Assembly: GCF_050864855.1 (NCBI RefSeq)
Contig: NZ_JBOZWW010000058.1
Coordinates: forward strand, 1 to 64,000
Direction of reading: 5' to 3'
Source: Cardinium hertigii_C
GTDB lineage: Bacteria; Bacteroidota; Bacteroidia; Cytophagales; Amoebophilaceae
DNA: 64,000 bases
Part shown: positions 47,551-56,436 of the stretch, in pieces
Position numbering within the stretch: position 1 is the first letter of the stretch
How the letters are laid out: each line of letters begins with the position of its first letter
Notes under the pieces: generated by a model
The model's database searches: none
What the model was told of the DNA's origin: nothing
The model's input: the letters and a program-made list of their open reading frames with translations, nothing else
Position numbers and translations under genes: made by a program

Positions 47551-48825
47551 ATGAAGGAATTTACAAATTGGTTGACAGAAATTTTTAAAAATTTTTCTGT
47601 TACAGATCCTTTCTACACAGAAAGGCTATGGGCATTTAATAGGCTCAACCAACCTGATTTTATAGCTAGCCAAACAGAAGACTATAATAACCTGCGTGAA
47701 ATAGTTGATTTATGCATCCATCAGCCCTACGATTACCCTATATCTAAGCAAACTTGTTCCCCTGTGGAAGTGGACGCTAATGTAATCCAAACCCTAACGC
47801 TCACTTTTGTAGATGGAATATACGTCCCCTCGGATTTTCAGAGCCTACCTCAGGGCGTGGCGTTGCATAAATTACTAGATCTGCCACTTCTAAAACAGAA
47901 AGAGATACTGACGGCCTATATGGATGCTATTCGGTCTAGTGATGATCTATTTGTCCTATTGAATAGCATGTTGTCTCAAGAGCGCTATCTGCTGGAGATT
48001 ACAGCAGCTACACAAAAAGTAATTGTATTGCAACATATTGTCACCGATGCTGCCCGCCATGTAGTACCTCAGCTGATGATTAAGGTACGCCAAGCCTGTA
48101 CAGCAACCATTATAGAAAATTGGTATACCTTATCACATAAGTCGTATCCTTTGCTCAACCATTTTACCCATATTTTATTAGAAGAAGCGGCCCATCTATC
48201 GTATTATACCATCTATACGGATGCTCCATCTTGTTACCAAGTCAATACCCTCTATTGCAATCAAAAAGACCATACCACCTTTACCCATCATACCTTTGCC
48301 TTTGGTACTGCTATGTTCCACATGCATCTTAAAGTGCAAATGAATGGCAGTCATGCCCGTGCTATGCTATATGGTTTATCAACACTTGGTGTAAAAGAAA
48401 AAGTAGCGCACCAAATCCAAGTGATCCATAGTGCCCCCGATAGCTTTAGCCAACAACATTATAAATCCATCTTAGCGGATCAGTCAATAGGCCGTTTCAG
48501 TGGTAAAATTTACCTTACACCTGCCGCACAGCAAACCAATGCTTATCAAACCAATAATGCCCTTATTCTATCCGATACGGCCCGTCATTACGCCAAACCA
48601 CAATTAGAAATCTATGCAGATGATGTCAAATGTTCCCATGGTGCAACGACTGGGCAATTGGATCCTTCACAATTATTCTATTTGCAATCACGTGGTATAC
48701 CAGTTTCTTTAGCCCGAAGATTATTATTAGAAGCTTTTGGTAGCACGATCATTGATTCTGTTTCTGTATCCACATTACAAGATTATATATACGATAAATT
48801 CGTAGCAAAGCTTGTAAAATTGTAG
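47551..48825 (+). CDS. sufD: Fe-S assembly protein SufD
   Basis: The 424-residue protein has the SufB/SufD beta-helix C-terminal half, ending with DVKCSHGATTGQLDPSQLFY and LQSRGIPVSLARRLLLEAFG, the family signature. N-terminal sequence is divergent, which with the length marks it as SufD rather than SufB. It partners SufB and SufC. Confidence 0.93.
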   Translation: MKEFTNWLTEIFKNFSVTDPFYTERLWAFNRLNQPDFIASQTEDYNNLREIVDLCIHQPYDYPISKQTCSPVEVDANVIQTLTLTFVDGIYVPSDFQSLPQGVALHKLLDLPLLKQKEILTAYMDAIRSSDDLFVLLNSMLSQERYLLEITAATQKVIVLQHIVTDAARHVVPQLMIKVRQACTATIIENWYTLSHKSYPLLNHFTHILLEEAAHLSYYTIYTDAPSCYQVNTLYCNQKDHTTFTHHTFAFGTAMFHMHLKVQMNGSHARAMLYGLSTLGVKEKVAHQIQVIHSAPDSFSQQHYKSILADQSIGRFSGKIYLTPAAQQTNAYQTNNALILSDTARHYAKPQLEIYADDVKCSHGATTGQLDPSQLFYLQSRGIPVSLARRLLLEAFGSTIIDSVSVSTLQDYIYDKFVAKLVKL

Positions 48826-48851
48826 TATATTTTGCCTATTAACCTAGTGAA

Positions 48852-50111
48852 TTGCGCTTGATGTTTTCTGCTCGTCCCTTAGATATAGATCAAATTAGGG
48901 CTTTTTTCCCTATTCTAAATCAGCAAGTTTATAATAAGCCCCTGGTCTATTTTGACAATGCGGCTACCGTCCATAAGCCTTTTGCAGTTATAGATACTGC
49001 GTGCCATTTTTATCAGGAGGATAATGCCAATATCCACCGTGGGATGCATGCTTTAGCTGCTCGTGCCACTACCGCTTTAGAGCAAACCCGTTCCGCAGTG
49101 CAAAAATTTATACATGCCCCTGAGGTAGAAAATATTGTTTTTACCTCAGGTACTACAGAAGGCATCAACTTAATTGCATCGACTTATGGCGTGATGGCAG
49201 TAGGTGAAGGAGATGAAGTAGTCATTTCTGAAATGGAGCATCACGCCAACCTGATTCCTTGGCAATTGCTCTGCAAACGGAAAAAAGCTACTTTAAAGGT
49301 AATTCCTATAGATGATGGAGGACAATTGGATCTAACCCATTGTACCTTTTCGCCCCGCACCAAAATCGTTGCACTAACCTATGTATCTAATACATTGGGC
49401 ACCATTAATCCCATTAAAAACATTATAGACCAAGCACATCAAGAAGGTGCCATTGTCGTCGTGGATGGCGCACAGGCCGTAGCCCATATGCCCATTAATG
49501 TTACTGACTTAGACTGTGACTTTTTTGTCTTTTCTGCCCATAAAGTGTATGGTCTAACTGGATTGGGCATTCTATATGGAAAAAGAAAGTGGTTAGAAAA
49601 GATGCCGCCTTATCAAACAGGTGGCGGGATGGTCCAACAAGTTACCCTAACAGAAGTGCGCTATCATGATCCTCCTTACAAATTTGAAACAGGGACACCA
49701 CCATTGGCTTCAATTATCTCTTTTTCAGAAGCACTCAAGTTTATTTCAAGCGTAGGTTACGCCAAACTAGCTGCCCATGAAGAAAGCTTGCTTGCCTACA
49801 CATTGGCTGGTTTGGCTCGTATACCAGAAGTAAAACTGGTAGGGACGGCTAGCCATAAAGTAGCTATTATTGCCTTTAATTTGACCAATATGCACCATTT
49901 AGATGTAGGTCTATTTTTAGATGCCGAAGGTATTGCGGTTCGTACAGGCCATTGTTGTACGCAACCACTTATGCAAAGATTTGGGATAGAGGGTGTAGTC
50001 CGCCTTTCTTTTGCCGTCTATAATACCATTGAAGAAATTGATCTATTTTTAGAAACATTGCAACAGATTATTGATAAAGGAAACCGTTCATATGGTAAAA
50101 AGAGCATGTAA
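48852..50111 (+). CDS. sufS: Cysteine desulfurase SufS
   Basis: This 419-residue PLP enzyme takes sulfur from cysteine for cluster assembly. It shows YFDNAATVHKP, NIHRGMHALA, the PLP lysine in FSAHKVYGLTG, and the active cysteine in RTGHCCTQPL, with the short loop typical of the SufS (group II) type that needs SufE. Its last codons lie just before and overlap the sufE start at 50092. Confidence 0.96.
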   Translation: MRLMFSARPLDIDQIRAFFPILNQQVYNKPLVYFDNAATVHKPFAVIDTACHFYQEDNANIHRGMHALAARATTALEQTRSAVQKFIHAPEVENIVFTSGTTEGINLIASTYGVMAVGEGDEVVISEMEHHANLIPWQLLCKRKKATLKVIPIDDGGQLDLTHCTFSPRTKIVALTYVSNTLGTINPIKNIIDQAHQEGAIVVVDGAQAVAHMPINVTDLDCDFFVFSAHKVYGLTGLGILYGKRKWLEKMPPYQTGGGMVQQVTLTEVRYHDPPYKFETGTPPLASIISFSEALKFISSVGYAKLAAHEESLLAYTLAGLARIPEVKLVGTASHKVAIIAFNLTNMHHLDVGLFLDAEGIAVRTGHCCTQPLMQRFGIEGVVRLSFAVYNTIEEIDLFLETLQQIIDKGNRSYGKKSM

Positions 50112-50541
50112 GACCATTCGTCAACATCAAGACGAAATCATAGATGCCTTTACGACCTTCTCTGGTGATAGAGTCGCTATGCTAGACTATCTTATTGATT
50201 TAGGCGATACATTAGCCCCAATGGATGCCTTATATAAGACAGATCGCTATTTGGTACAAGGCTGTATGTCTAAGGTATGGGTAGCCGATACACTTATAAC
50301 AAAACGACTATTTTTTCAAGCTGACAGCAATACGGCGATTACAAAAGGGTTAATTAGTTTGTTATTGAAGGTATTGTCTGGCCAATCTGTTCAAGATATT
50401 ATCGAGGCAGATCTCTATTTTATAGCAACGATTGGCCTAAACACATTGATCGGATTTCAGCGTTCCAGTGGGTTGGCACATATGATTAAAACCCTGAAAA
50501 TAAGAGCTTTAGCGAATAATCAAATCATTTCTCATGCCTAA
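50092..50541 (+). CDS. sufE: SufE sulfur-acceptor protein
   Basis: The start is the ATG at 50092, which overlaps the end of sufS; an upstream in-frame TTG at 50071 is less likely. The 149-residue protein carries the sulfur-accepting cysteine in YLVQGCMSKVWV. It takes persulfide from SufS and passes it to the scaffold. The overlap suggests coupled translation. Confidence 0.93.
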   Translation: MVKRACKTIRQHQDEIIDAFTTFSGDRVAMLDYLIDLGDTLAPMDALYKTDRYLVQGCMSKVWVADTLITKRLFFQADSNTAITKGLISLLLKVLSGQSVQDIIEADLYFIATIGLNTLIGFQRSSGLAHMIKTLKIRALANNQIISHA

Positions 50542-50569
50542 TTTTGGGCTAGTGTAAGTATCATCTATT

Positions 50570-52057
50570 ATGACCATGTATACTAAAAACTTAGAAGTAG
50601 AACCATCTAGTCTTTCTACCCCTGATACGCTCGCAGTCAATTCAAAATATCCTCCCCACGCTTTAGATTTAGAAGAAGGTGTGTTAGGTGCATTGATGCT
50701 AGAAAAAGAGGCGCTAGTGAGTGTCATAGATCTTTTACGACCTGAAAGTTTTTATAAAGAATCTCATCAAGAAATCTACCGAGCCATCATACACCTGTTT
50801 AATGACTCAGAACCGGTAGATATGCTTACGGTGGTCAATCAGTTGCGCAAAGATGGTAAACTAGCTGCAGTAGGGGGAAGCTACTATGTAAGTTACCTAA
50901 CCACACGTATTAGTTCTTCAGCCAATATCGAATTTCATGCTAGAGCTATTTTAGAATATGCCATGCGCAGAAGGTTAATAGAAATTTCTATTATGGTTCA
51001 GAAGTATGCCTACGATCCTACTATGGATGTGTTCAATACGTTAGATCGTACCGAACAAGCACTATTTGAAGTTTCTGATGGAAACATTCGCAAACGTTAT
51101 CTAGAAATGCGTTCATTATTGGTAGAAGCTTTTGATAGTTTATCCAATCGCCGTACATCTGCCAATGGACTTACCGGTATCCCCAGTGGCTTTACTGCTT
51201 TAGATCGTGTTACCTCTGGTTGGCAAAAGTTTGATTTAATTATTATTGCCGCTAGACCGGGTATGGGTAAAACTGCTTTTGTACTTTCTGCTTTACGCAA
51301 TGCAGCTATAGACTATAAGACACCTGTAGCTATCTTTTCTTTAGAGATGGGGGCGTTACAACTGGTAAATCGATTGATTTCATCTGAAGCAGAGCTAGCT
51401 GGTGAAAAAATAAAACAAGGTAAATTAATGGATCATGAGTGGGAACAATTGCTGCATAAGACGGCTGCGCTATCCAATGCCCCGATTTATGTAGATGATA
51501 CGCCTGCACTATCCGTTTTTGAATTGCGTACCAAGTGCAGAAGACTTAAGGCCAAGCATAATATTCAGTTAGTCGTTATTGACTACTTACAACTCATGTC
51601 TGGCGATGCCAATAGAGGGGGAGGCAATCGTGAGCAAGAGATTGCTTCGATTTCACGTGCACTTAAAAGTATAGCCAAAGAATTGGATATTGCGGTGGTA
51701 GCACTTTCTCAATTAAGTCGAGCGGTAGAAACCCGTGGAGGAAGCAAACGGCCTCAATTATCTGATTTACGTGAATCTGGTTCTATTGAACAGGATGCAG
51801 ACCTAGTTTTGTTTTTATATAGACCAGAGTATTATGGATTAACAGAAGATGAGTTAGGTAATCCTACACAAGGTTTGGCAGAGGTTATTATCGCCAAGCA
51901 TCGGAATGGTGCATTAGATCAAGTTCATTTGCAATTTATGGGACGATATATGAAATTTATGGATGCGGATATGCCCCCTTCTACCGGTCAACCAGAACAG
52001 TTTGTCATTCGTTCAAGCAAAGCCAATGGACTACATGAAACGTTTGAATTGTTGTAG
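50570..52057 (+). CDS. dnaB: Replicative DNA helicase DnaB
   Basis: The 495-residue hexameric helicase has the N-terminal primase-interacting domain (PPHALDLEEGVLGALML) and the RecA-like core: Walker A ARPGMGKTAF near residue 220, FSLEMGALQLVNRL, VVIDYLQLMSG as Walker B, and LSQLSRAVETRG. There is no intein. It is next to the suf genes, not to rplI as in many bacteria. Confidence 0.97.
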   Translation: MTMYTKNLEVEPSSLSTPDTLAVNSKYPPHALDLEEGVLGALMLEKEALVSVIDLLRPESFYKESHQEIYRAIIHLFNDSEPVDMLTVVNQLRKDGKLAAVGGSYYVSYLTTRISSSANIEFHARAILEYAMRRRLIEISIMVQKYAYDPTMDVFNTLDRTEQALFEVSDGNIRKRYLEMRSLLVEAFDSLSNRRTSANGLTGIPSGFTALDRVTSGWQKFDLIIIAARPGMGKTAFVLSALRNAAIDYKTPVAIFSLEMGALQLVNRLISSEAELAGEKIKQGKLMDHEWEQLLHKTAALSNAPIYVDDTPALSVFELRTKCRRLKAKHNIQLVVIDYLQLMSGDANRGGGNREQEIASISRALKSIAKELDIAVVALSQLSRAVETRGGSKRPQLSDLRESGSIEQDADLVLFLYRPEYYGLTEDELGNPTQGLAEVIIAKHRNGALDQVHLQFMGRYMKFMDADMPPSTGQPEQFVIRSSKANGLHETFELL

Positions 52058-52070
52058 GCGATGTATCGAT

Positions 52071-52140
52071 ACCGTTGTAATAGAGGTTATGTTTTTCAAT
52101 CCCCCCCCCCAAATTTAAAGCACAAAGGAGCTTTTTAAAA
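52071..52140 (+). repeat. Dispersed repeat, copy 2, with a ten-C homopolymer
   Basis: Directly after dnaB, 52091-52138 matches 1642-1685 on the other strand, with a run of ten C at 52101-52110 replacing CCCAC. The preceding 52071-52083 (ACCGTTGTAATAG) matches the inverted-repeat ends at 3991 and 4101. The C run is out of place in this AT-rich DNA and could vary in length. No promoter role is evident because the next gene converges. Confidence 0.55.
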
Positions 52141-52194
52141 CCTTTTTTTACTGTCTAATCCAGAATTGACGTTATAAATTTTCTAAGGAACTGA

Positions 52195-55100
52195 CTAACT
52201 ATTTTCTTCTTTTCCCTTAAGGTCACATACCTCCAATGCCTGTTTAGCAGCCTCTTCTAATGCTTTTGCTATATGAGGTCCCAAATATATATTCGCTATT
52301 TGCAGGTCTATAGCTAGCGTCTCTTGCGCCATATGCTGTACCTCTGATAGATGAATATAACCAGCTGCATGGCGTAGATCATAAAGCCGTTCGGCTAGCT
52401 TTATAAACAGGACAGAAAGCTGTACATGCTCTTCCTGAATAGCTTTTTCCAGTCTATTCTGAACATAAAGCAACGAAGGATGGTTTAGCGCTTCCCGTTT
52501 ATCCATCTTTATTACATTAGAGACAAACGCATAAACGCCTAAGTTATAATGTTCCTTGATATAAGAAGGAGATAAACAAGTACGACGCACCAATTCATAC
52601 AGTAAAGCAGCATAAACCACTTTAGGTGAGTGAAAAACCCAATCTACTACCAATTGGGCAATCCCTACTGTACGTACATAAAACAATTTACCTGAAGCAT
52701 GACGCTTAAATCTAAAGTGCTTCCTGATCAATAAGAGTATACCTGAAACAGTTTTTATATCTATAGGATCCGATTCACAAGATGATTTACAGATATGGTC
52801 ATGGAATTTCATTAATTCCATCATCGAGTCAGATTCTTCTTTAGGGGTAACAAGTCCTTCTGAGGTTAATGCATCTAAAGGAAGGTCAATAGTCATTTTA
52901 TTCATGATATCTCCAACATCTATAGGCAAGACCATCAGCACAATGGGTTGCTGCTGGTCAAAATAAGTTTCTAAATAACCATAATGGGCACGAACCATAC
53001 TGAATATGGTATCTTGTTCAATATCTATAGATAGTGGTCTATCTTTCTTTACTTGAGGATCCATACAATCTATTTCATTATAACATGACTTGACTTTTGG
53101 AAAAGATTCATGCGTATCACTAGACCGGATCAATACTAGCGCAATAGCTTGAAAATCGATAAACAGAGGACAACTTTGGTCAATAGAATCTGCTTTTTTA
53201 AATTGCAAAGCAGTAGGATGCAATTGTACCTTAACAATAGATCGATTACGACGATCTATGCTACCAATCCTTAGAACAGCTTTAACCAATAAGTAAACTA
53301 CTTGATTGATATCGGATACTATATCGGTAGATAACGATTTATTAGAACATACAATTTTTTCTACCAGAATTTTAGGGGGATTATCCATCTCCTGGGATAA
53401 AGCCACTTCTACCTTACGGATTAGGTTATCTAAAGAAATTTTAGTAGGCTGCAGGAGTGCATGATCTTTAGCTTTTGATCTTTTATTAAAATAGTTTACC
53501 CAATCATAGAACTTATTCATAATACTTTGTAAATCTTCCTTATAAATAGGACTATTATTGTCTAAAAAGGAGATTGATTCTTCAACTTTACGGATTACTT
53601 TCTCTAAAATGGATCCATAATTTTTAGAAGGAATAGCACCAGTCGATGGAACCAAAGCTGCTTTATAGAGAGATCGTTTGAATTTTTGATCTTCTCTAAT
53701 TTTTAATTGATCTTTCAGGTAAATAATTTGTTTAGTAAGGTTACTTACTTTTACTTTAAAATAAATAATCAATGTAAAAACAAATATAACGACTAAAAAT
53801 AGTGGGAATAGCGAGGATAGTTCTGGATAGGATAATCCAATATAAATTGGATAAATGGACAATAATAAAGTAATTGATATAACAGTTGTACCGACATAAA
53901 GAGACAATATCCACAATACTACAGATAAATGGGCTAAAGATAAAGACAAACTAAAGATTGGGTTTACTGGGGACCACCAGTTCAACAGTACCTTTAAGGG
54001 GAGATAAAATCCCAAAAATATTAGCAAAACTAGTCCAATAAACCAATCTGGAATAGATCTTATCCTTTTGGAAATATCATATAGAAATGGATAGCCTAAA
54101 CAACACGCTGATCCAAATAGGTGAAATATAAGCCAATAATAATGATTTGTAAAAGGCAATATAAAATGAGCCAGTAAGCTAATTATAAAAAAATAAAAGC
54201 CCATACATACCATCATAGTACGGCTAGGTACTAGCCTAGCCAAGTTTATTTTTTTATCAGTCCAAGAATTTTTAATGGCTTCTTTTCGTGCTATGATTTT
54301 TCTGTTTTCTTCTTGCTGGATTTGTTTAAACGTATTATCTGGTTTAACCCAACCTGTACCTTCTGGTTGTCTTAGTAGATAGTGAGCAGCCATCATTCCC
54401 AAGGCGTTAACTAACGCAGCCAGAAATGAACCGTTTATTCCCGTTTTAACTTCTACCCATTTATTCCAGGATAAAATAAATAGCGCACCTGTAATCATTC
54501 CGATCAAGACCGTACGAGCAGTACCCCGAAAACCAAAAATGGCTAATATAAAAGGAGCCGTTACGACAGGTACGGCACAATCAAGAGACCAATACATTAA
54601 TTTTAAAAGATCTCTATATCGAAAAGCTAGGAGCATAGAAAGTAGACCCACTACCAGAGTCGTCCATCTAGCTATTTTAAGTTGAAATGAATCAGAAATT
54701 TTATTTGTCTTATTCAGATTTTTTAATATGTCATGACTTACCATAACAGAACATGCATTCAATTGAGAATCAGCTGTAGACATTGCCATTGCTAATAAAC
54801 CAATCGAAACAAATCCTTGAAAAAAGCATGGAATATGATTCATTACATACTCCCAAACCGATTCTTTCAATAAATTAGGTGCTTGCACAAAAGAAAACAA
54901 GCTAATCATAAATATAAAAGCCTTAATAAACAAGCTAAAAATAGTTGCATATAAAAAAACCTTTCGAGCCTGAAAAGGTCCAGAAGACATATATGCTCTC
55001 TGAATAATAGGCGCTTCTATATAAGAAGCGATTCTAGAAAAAGATATTAGCAACATGCCTACTAAATGAGTTCCAAGACAGAATACGCTACTAAACTGAA

Positions 55101-55758
55101 ATTTTTTGTAACTACATAATATAGGAACAATTTCGAAAATTGGTTTTTCTAATTTTAGAAATATAAAACAGGCCAAAAAAGGAATAATAATTGAAAAGGT
55201 TATAAACTGCAATACATCTGTATAGGTAACGGCACGAACACCTCCAAATATGGAATAAAAAATAAGAAGAAAAGTAGCAAATACCGGAACGACATAAGAC
55301 AACTTAGATAAATTCATACATATCTTGATAGCCTGGGATATTATATTAATTTGTATAGTAACGGTAACAATACAACCACATATACAAACTACTGCAGCAA
55401 TAATTCTTGGATACTTACCATAAATATGACCTAGAGTCTCTACCATAGAAAGGTGTTGCATAAATGGCCCCATACGCAACGCCAACCTACTAACAAGCAA
55501 GAAACCAAAACAGGTTAAAAATCCCAAAACTATCCACCATAATCCAAGGTTATGTCCACACTCTACATTACGAACCAAACCTCCTCCCCCAAAATCAGTA
55601 GCTAAAACAGTAGCCACTAAAGTAGCTGTTGAAAAATTCTTATTCCCTACCGCATATTCTCTAAAAGTGGTTTTTTTTCTACTAAAGTAAATCCCTACTA
55701 TCAAGGTTAACAACAAAAAAGTCCCTACTATCACAATAGGCATATTGAATAACATCAT
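52195..55758 (-). CDS. Symporter / pseudo-kinase / RelA-SpoT-HD-like fusion (long form D, intact)
   Basis: The 1187-residue protein is the complete long member of the family. Residues 1-460 form a sodium/solute symporter (SSS) domain with GGVRAVTYTDVLQFIT and LAMAMSTADSQLNACSV. Residues about 500-680 form a second membrane domain shared with the short forms. About 720-980 is kinase-like: ESISFLDNNSPIYKEDLQSI at the dimer-helix position, DINQVVYLLVKAVL at the N-box, and IFSMVRAHYGYLE at the last box, without phosphoacceptor His or glycine-rich loops. About 1030-1170 aligns with the RelA/SpoT HD domain (RHASGKLFYVRTVGIAQLVV, ALLYELVRRTCLSPSYIKEH, KLAERLYDLRHAAGY), with HD replaced by YE. The N-terminal plan resembles CbrA-type transporter-sensor kinases. 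Substrate and output are unknown. Confidence 0.85.
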   Translation of the reverse strand: MMLFNMPIVIVGTFLLLTLIVGIYFSRKKTTFREYAVGNKNFSTATLVATVLATDFGGGGLVRNVECGHNLGLWWIVLGFLTCFGFLLVSRLALRMGPFMQHLSMVETLGHIYGKYPRIIAAVVCICGCIVTVTIQINIISQAIKICMNLSKLSYVVPVFATFLLIFYSIFGGVRAVTYTDVLQFITFSIIIPFLACFIFLKLEKPIFEIVPILCSYKKFQFSSVFCLGTHLVGMLLISFSRIASYIEAPIIQRAYMSSGPFQARKVFLYATIFSLFIKAFIFMISLFSFVQAPNLLKESVWEYVMNHIPCFFQGFVSIGLLAMAMSTADSQLNACSVMVSHDILKNLNKTNKISDSFQLKIARWTTLVVGLLSMLLAFRYRDLLKLMYWSLDCAVPVVTAPFILAIFGFRGTARTVLIGMITGALFILSWNKWVEVKTGINGSFLAALVNALGMMAAHYLLRQPEGTGWVKPDNTFKQIQQEENRKIIARKEAIKNSWTDKKINLARLVPSRTMMVCMGFYFFIISLLAHFILPFTNHYYWLIFHLFGSACCLGYPFLYDISKRIRSIPDWFIGLVLLIFLGFYLPLKVLLNWWSPVNPIFSLSLSLAHLSVVLWILSLYVGTTVISITLLLSIYPIYIGLSYPELSSLFPLFLVVIFVFTLIIYFKVKVSNLTKQIIYLKDQLKIREDQKFKRSLYKAALVPSTGAIPSKNYGSILEKVIRKVEESISFLDNNSPIYKEDLQSIMNKFYDWVNYFNKRSKAKDHALLQPTKISLDNLIRKVEVALSQEMDNPPKILVEKIVCSNKSLSTDIVSDINQVVYLLVKAVLRIGSIDRRNRSIVKVQLHPTALQFKKADSIDQSCPLFIDFQAIALVLIRSSDTHESFPKVKSCYNEIDCMDPQVKKDRPLSIDIEQDTIFSMVRAHYGYLETYFDQQQPIVLMVLPIDVGDIMNKMTIDLPLDALTSEGLVTPKEESDSMMELMKFHDHICKSSCESDPIDIKTVSGILLLIRKHFRFKRHASGKLFYVRTVGIAQLVVDWVFHSPKVVYAALLYELVRRTCLSPSYIKEHYNLGVYAFVSNVIKMDKREALNHPSLLYVQNRLEKAIQEEHVQLSVLFIKLAERLYDLRHAAGYIHLSEVQHMAQETLAIDLQIANIYLGPHIAKALEEAAKQALEVCDLKGKEENS

Positions 55759-56436
55759 AAATTAAATAATCTAGAAAAGTATAGAAAACAGATGGGGCTA
55801 AAGATAAGATATAGTAAAGATTTTTTTCTAAAAATCAAAAAAAAGTAGCGGATATTGATAAATCATTCTGTTATGTACCATAATATGTATATATTATATA
55901 TACCTAAAAATAGTATTAACGCAAATCGTACGTTATATATTTATCTACTTGATTTACAAATTTTTTTTAATATAATATTTTATTGGTATTTGTACCAAAC
56001 AATTGGCTATTTTAATTGATTTGATCAAGTAACTTTTAACGACTTAAAAACCTGATCACTAAAATAACCCATATAAAAATACTTTTTATACAACCGTTTG
56101 TAAACAAATTTATTAAATATATTTTATAGTTGATTATAAATTTAAAAAATAATTATTCAGCATGCACGTTTATAATACAGATAGACAAACTTACCTTATA
56201 CAAGATGCTATTTAGTTTGAAACTAGAACAGTGATTATGATTTTTAAGACCGGTCATAGTCTATATTAAACACATACGATAGACATGGGCCATACTTTAG
56301 CATCAAAACAATTGAAAAAAATAATCATATCTTGTACCTTAACGATAAAACTGACAGACTAGACGCAAACGACAGACGGAATCCTGCCTCTATAGTGCCT
56401 ATAAGATAAAATCTTGACTTTTATAAGACAAAAGCA
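55759..56436. other. AT-rich intergenic region between divergent genes
   Basis: This 678-base gap separates the long membrane-family gene (minus) from rnr (plus). I see no coding frame, tRNA or IS end. It must hold two promoters; none matches the consensus well enough to call. Confidence 0.5.
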
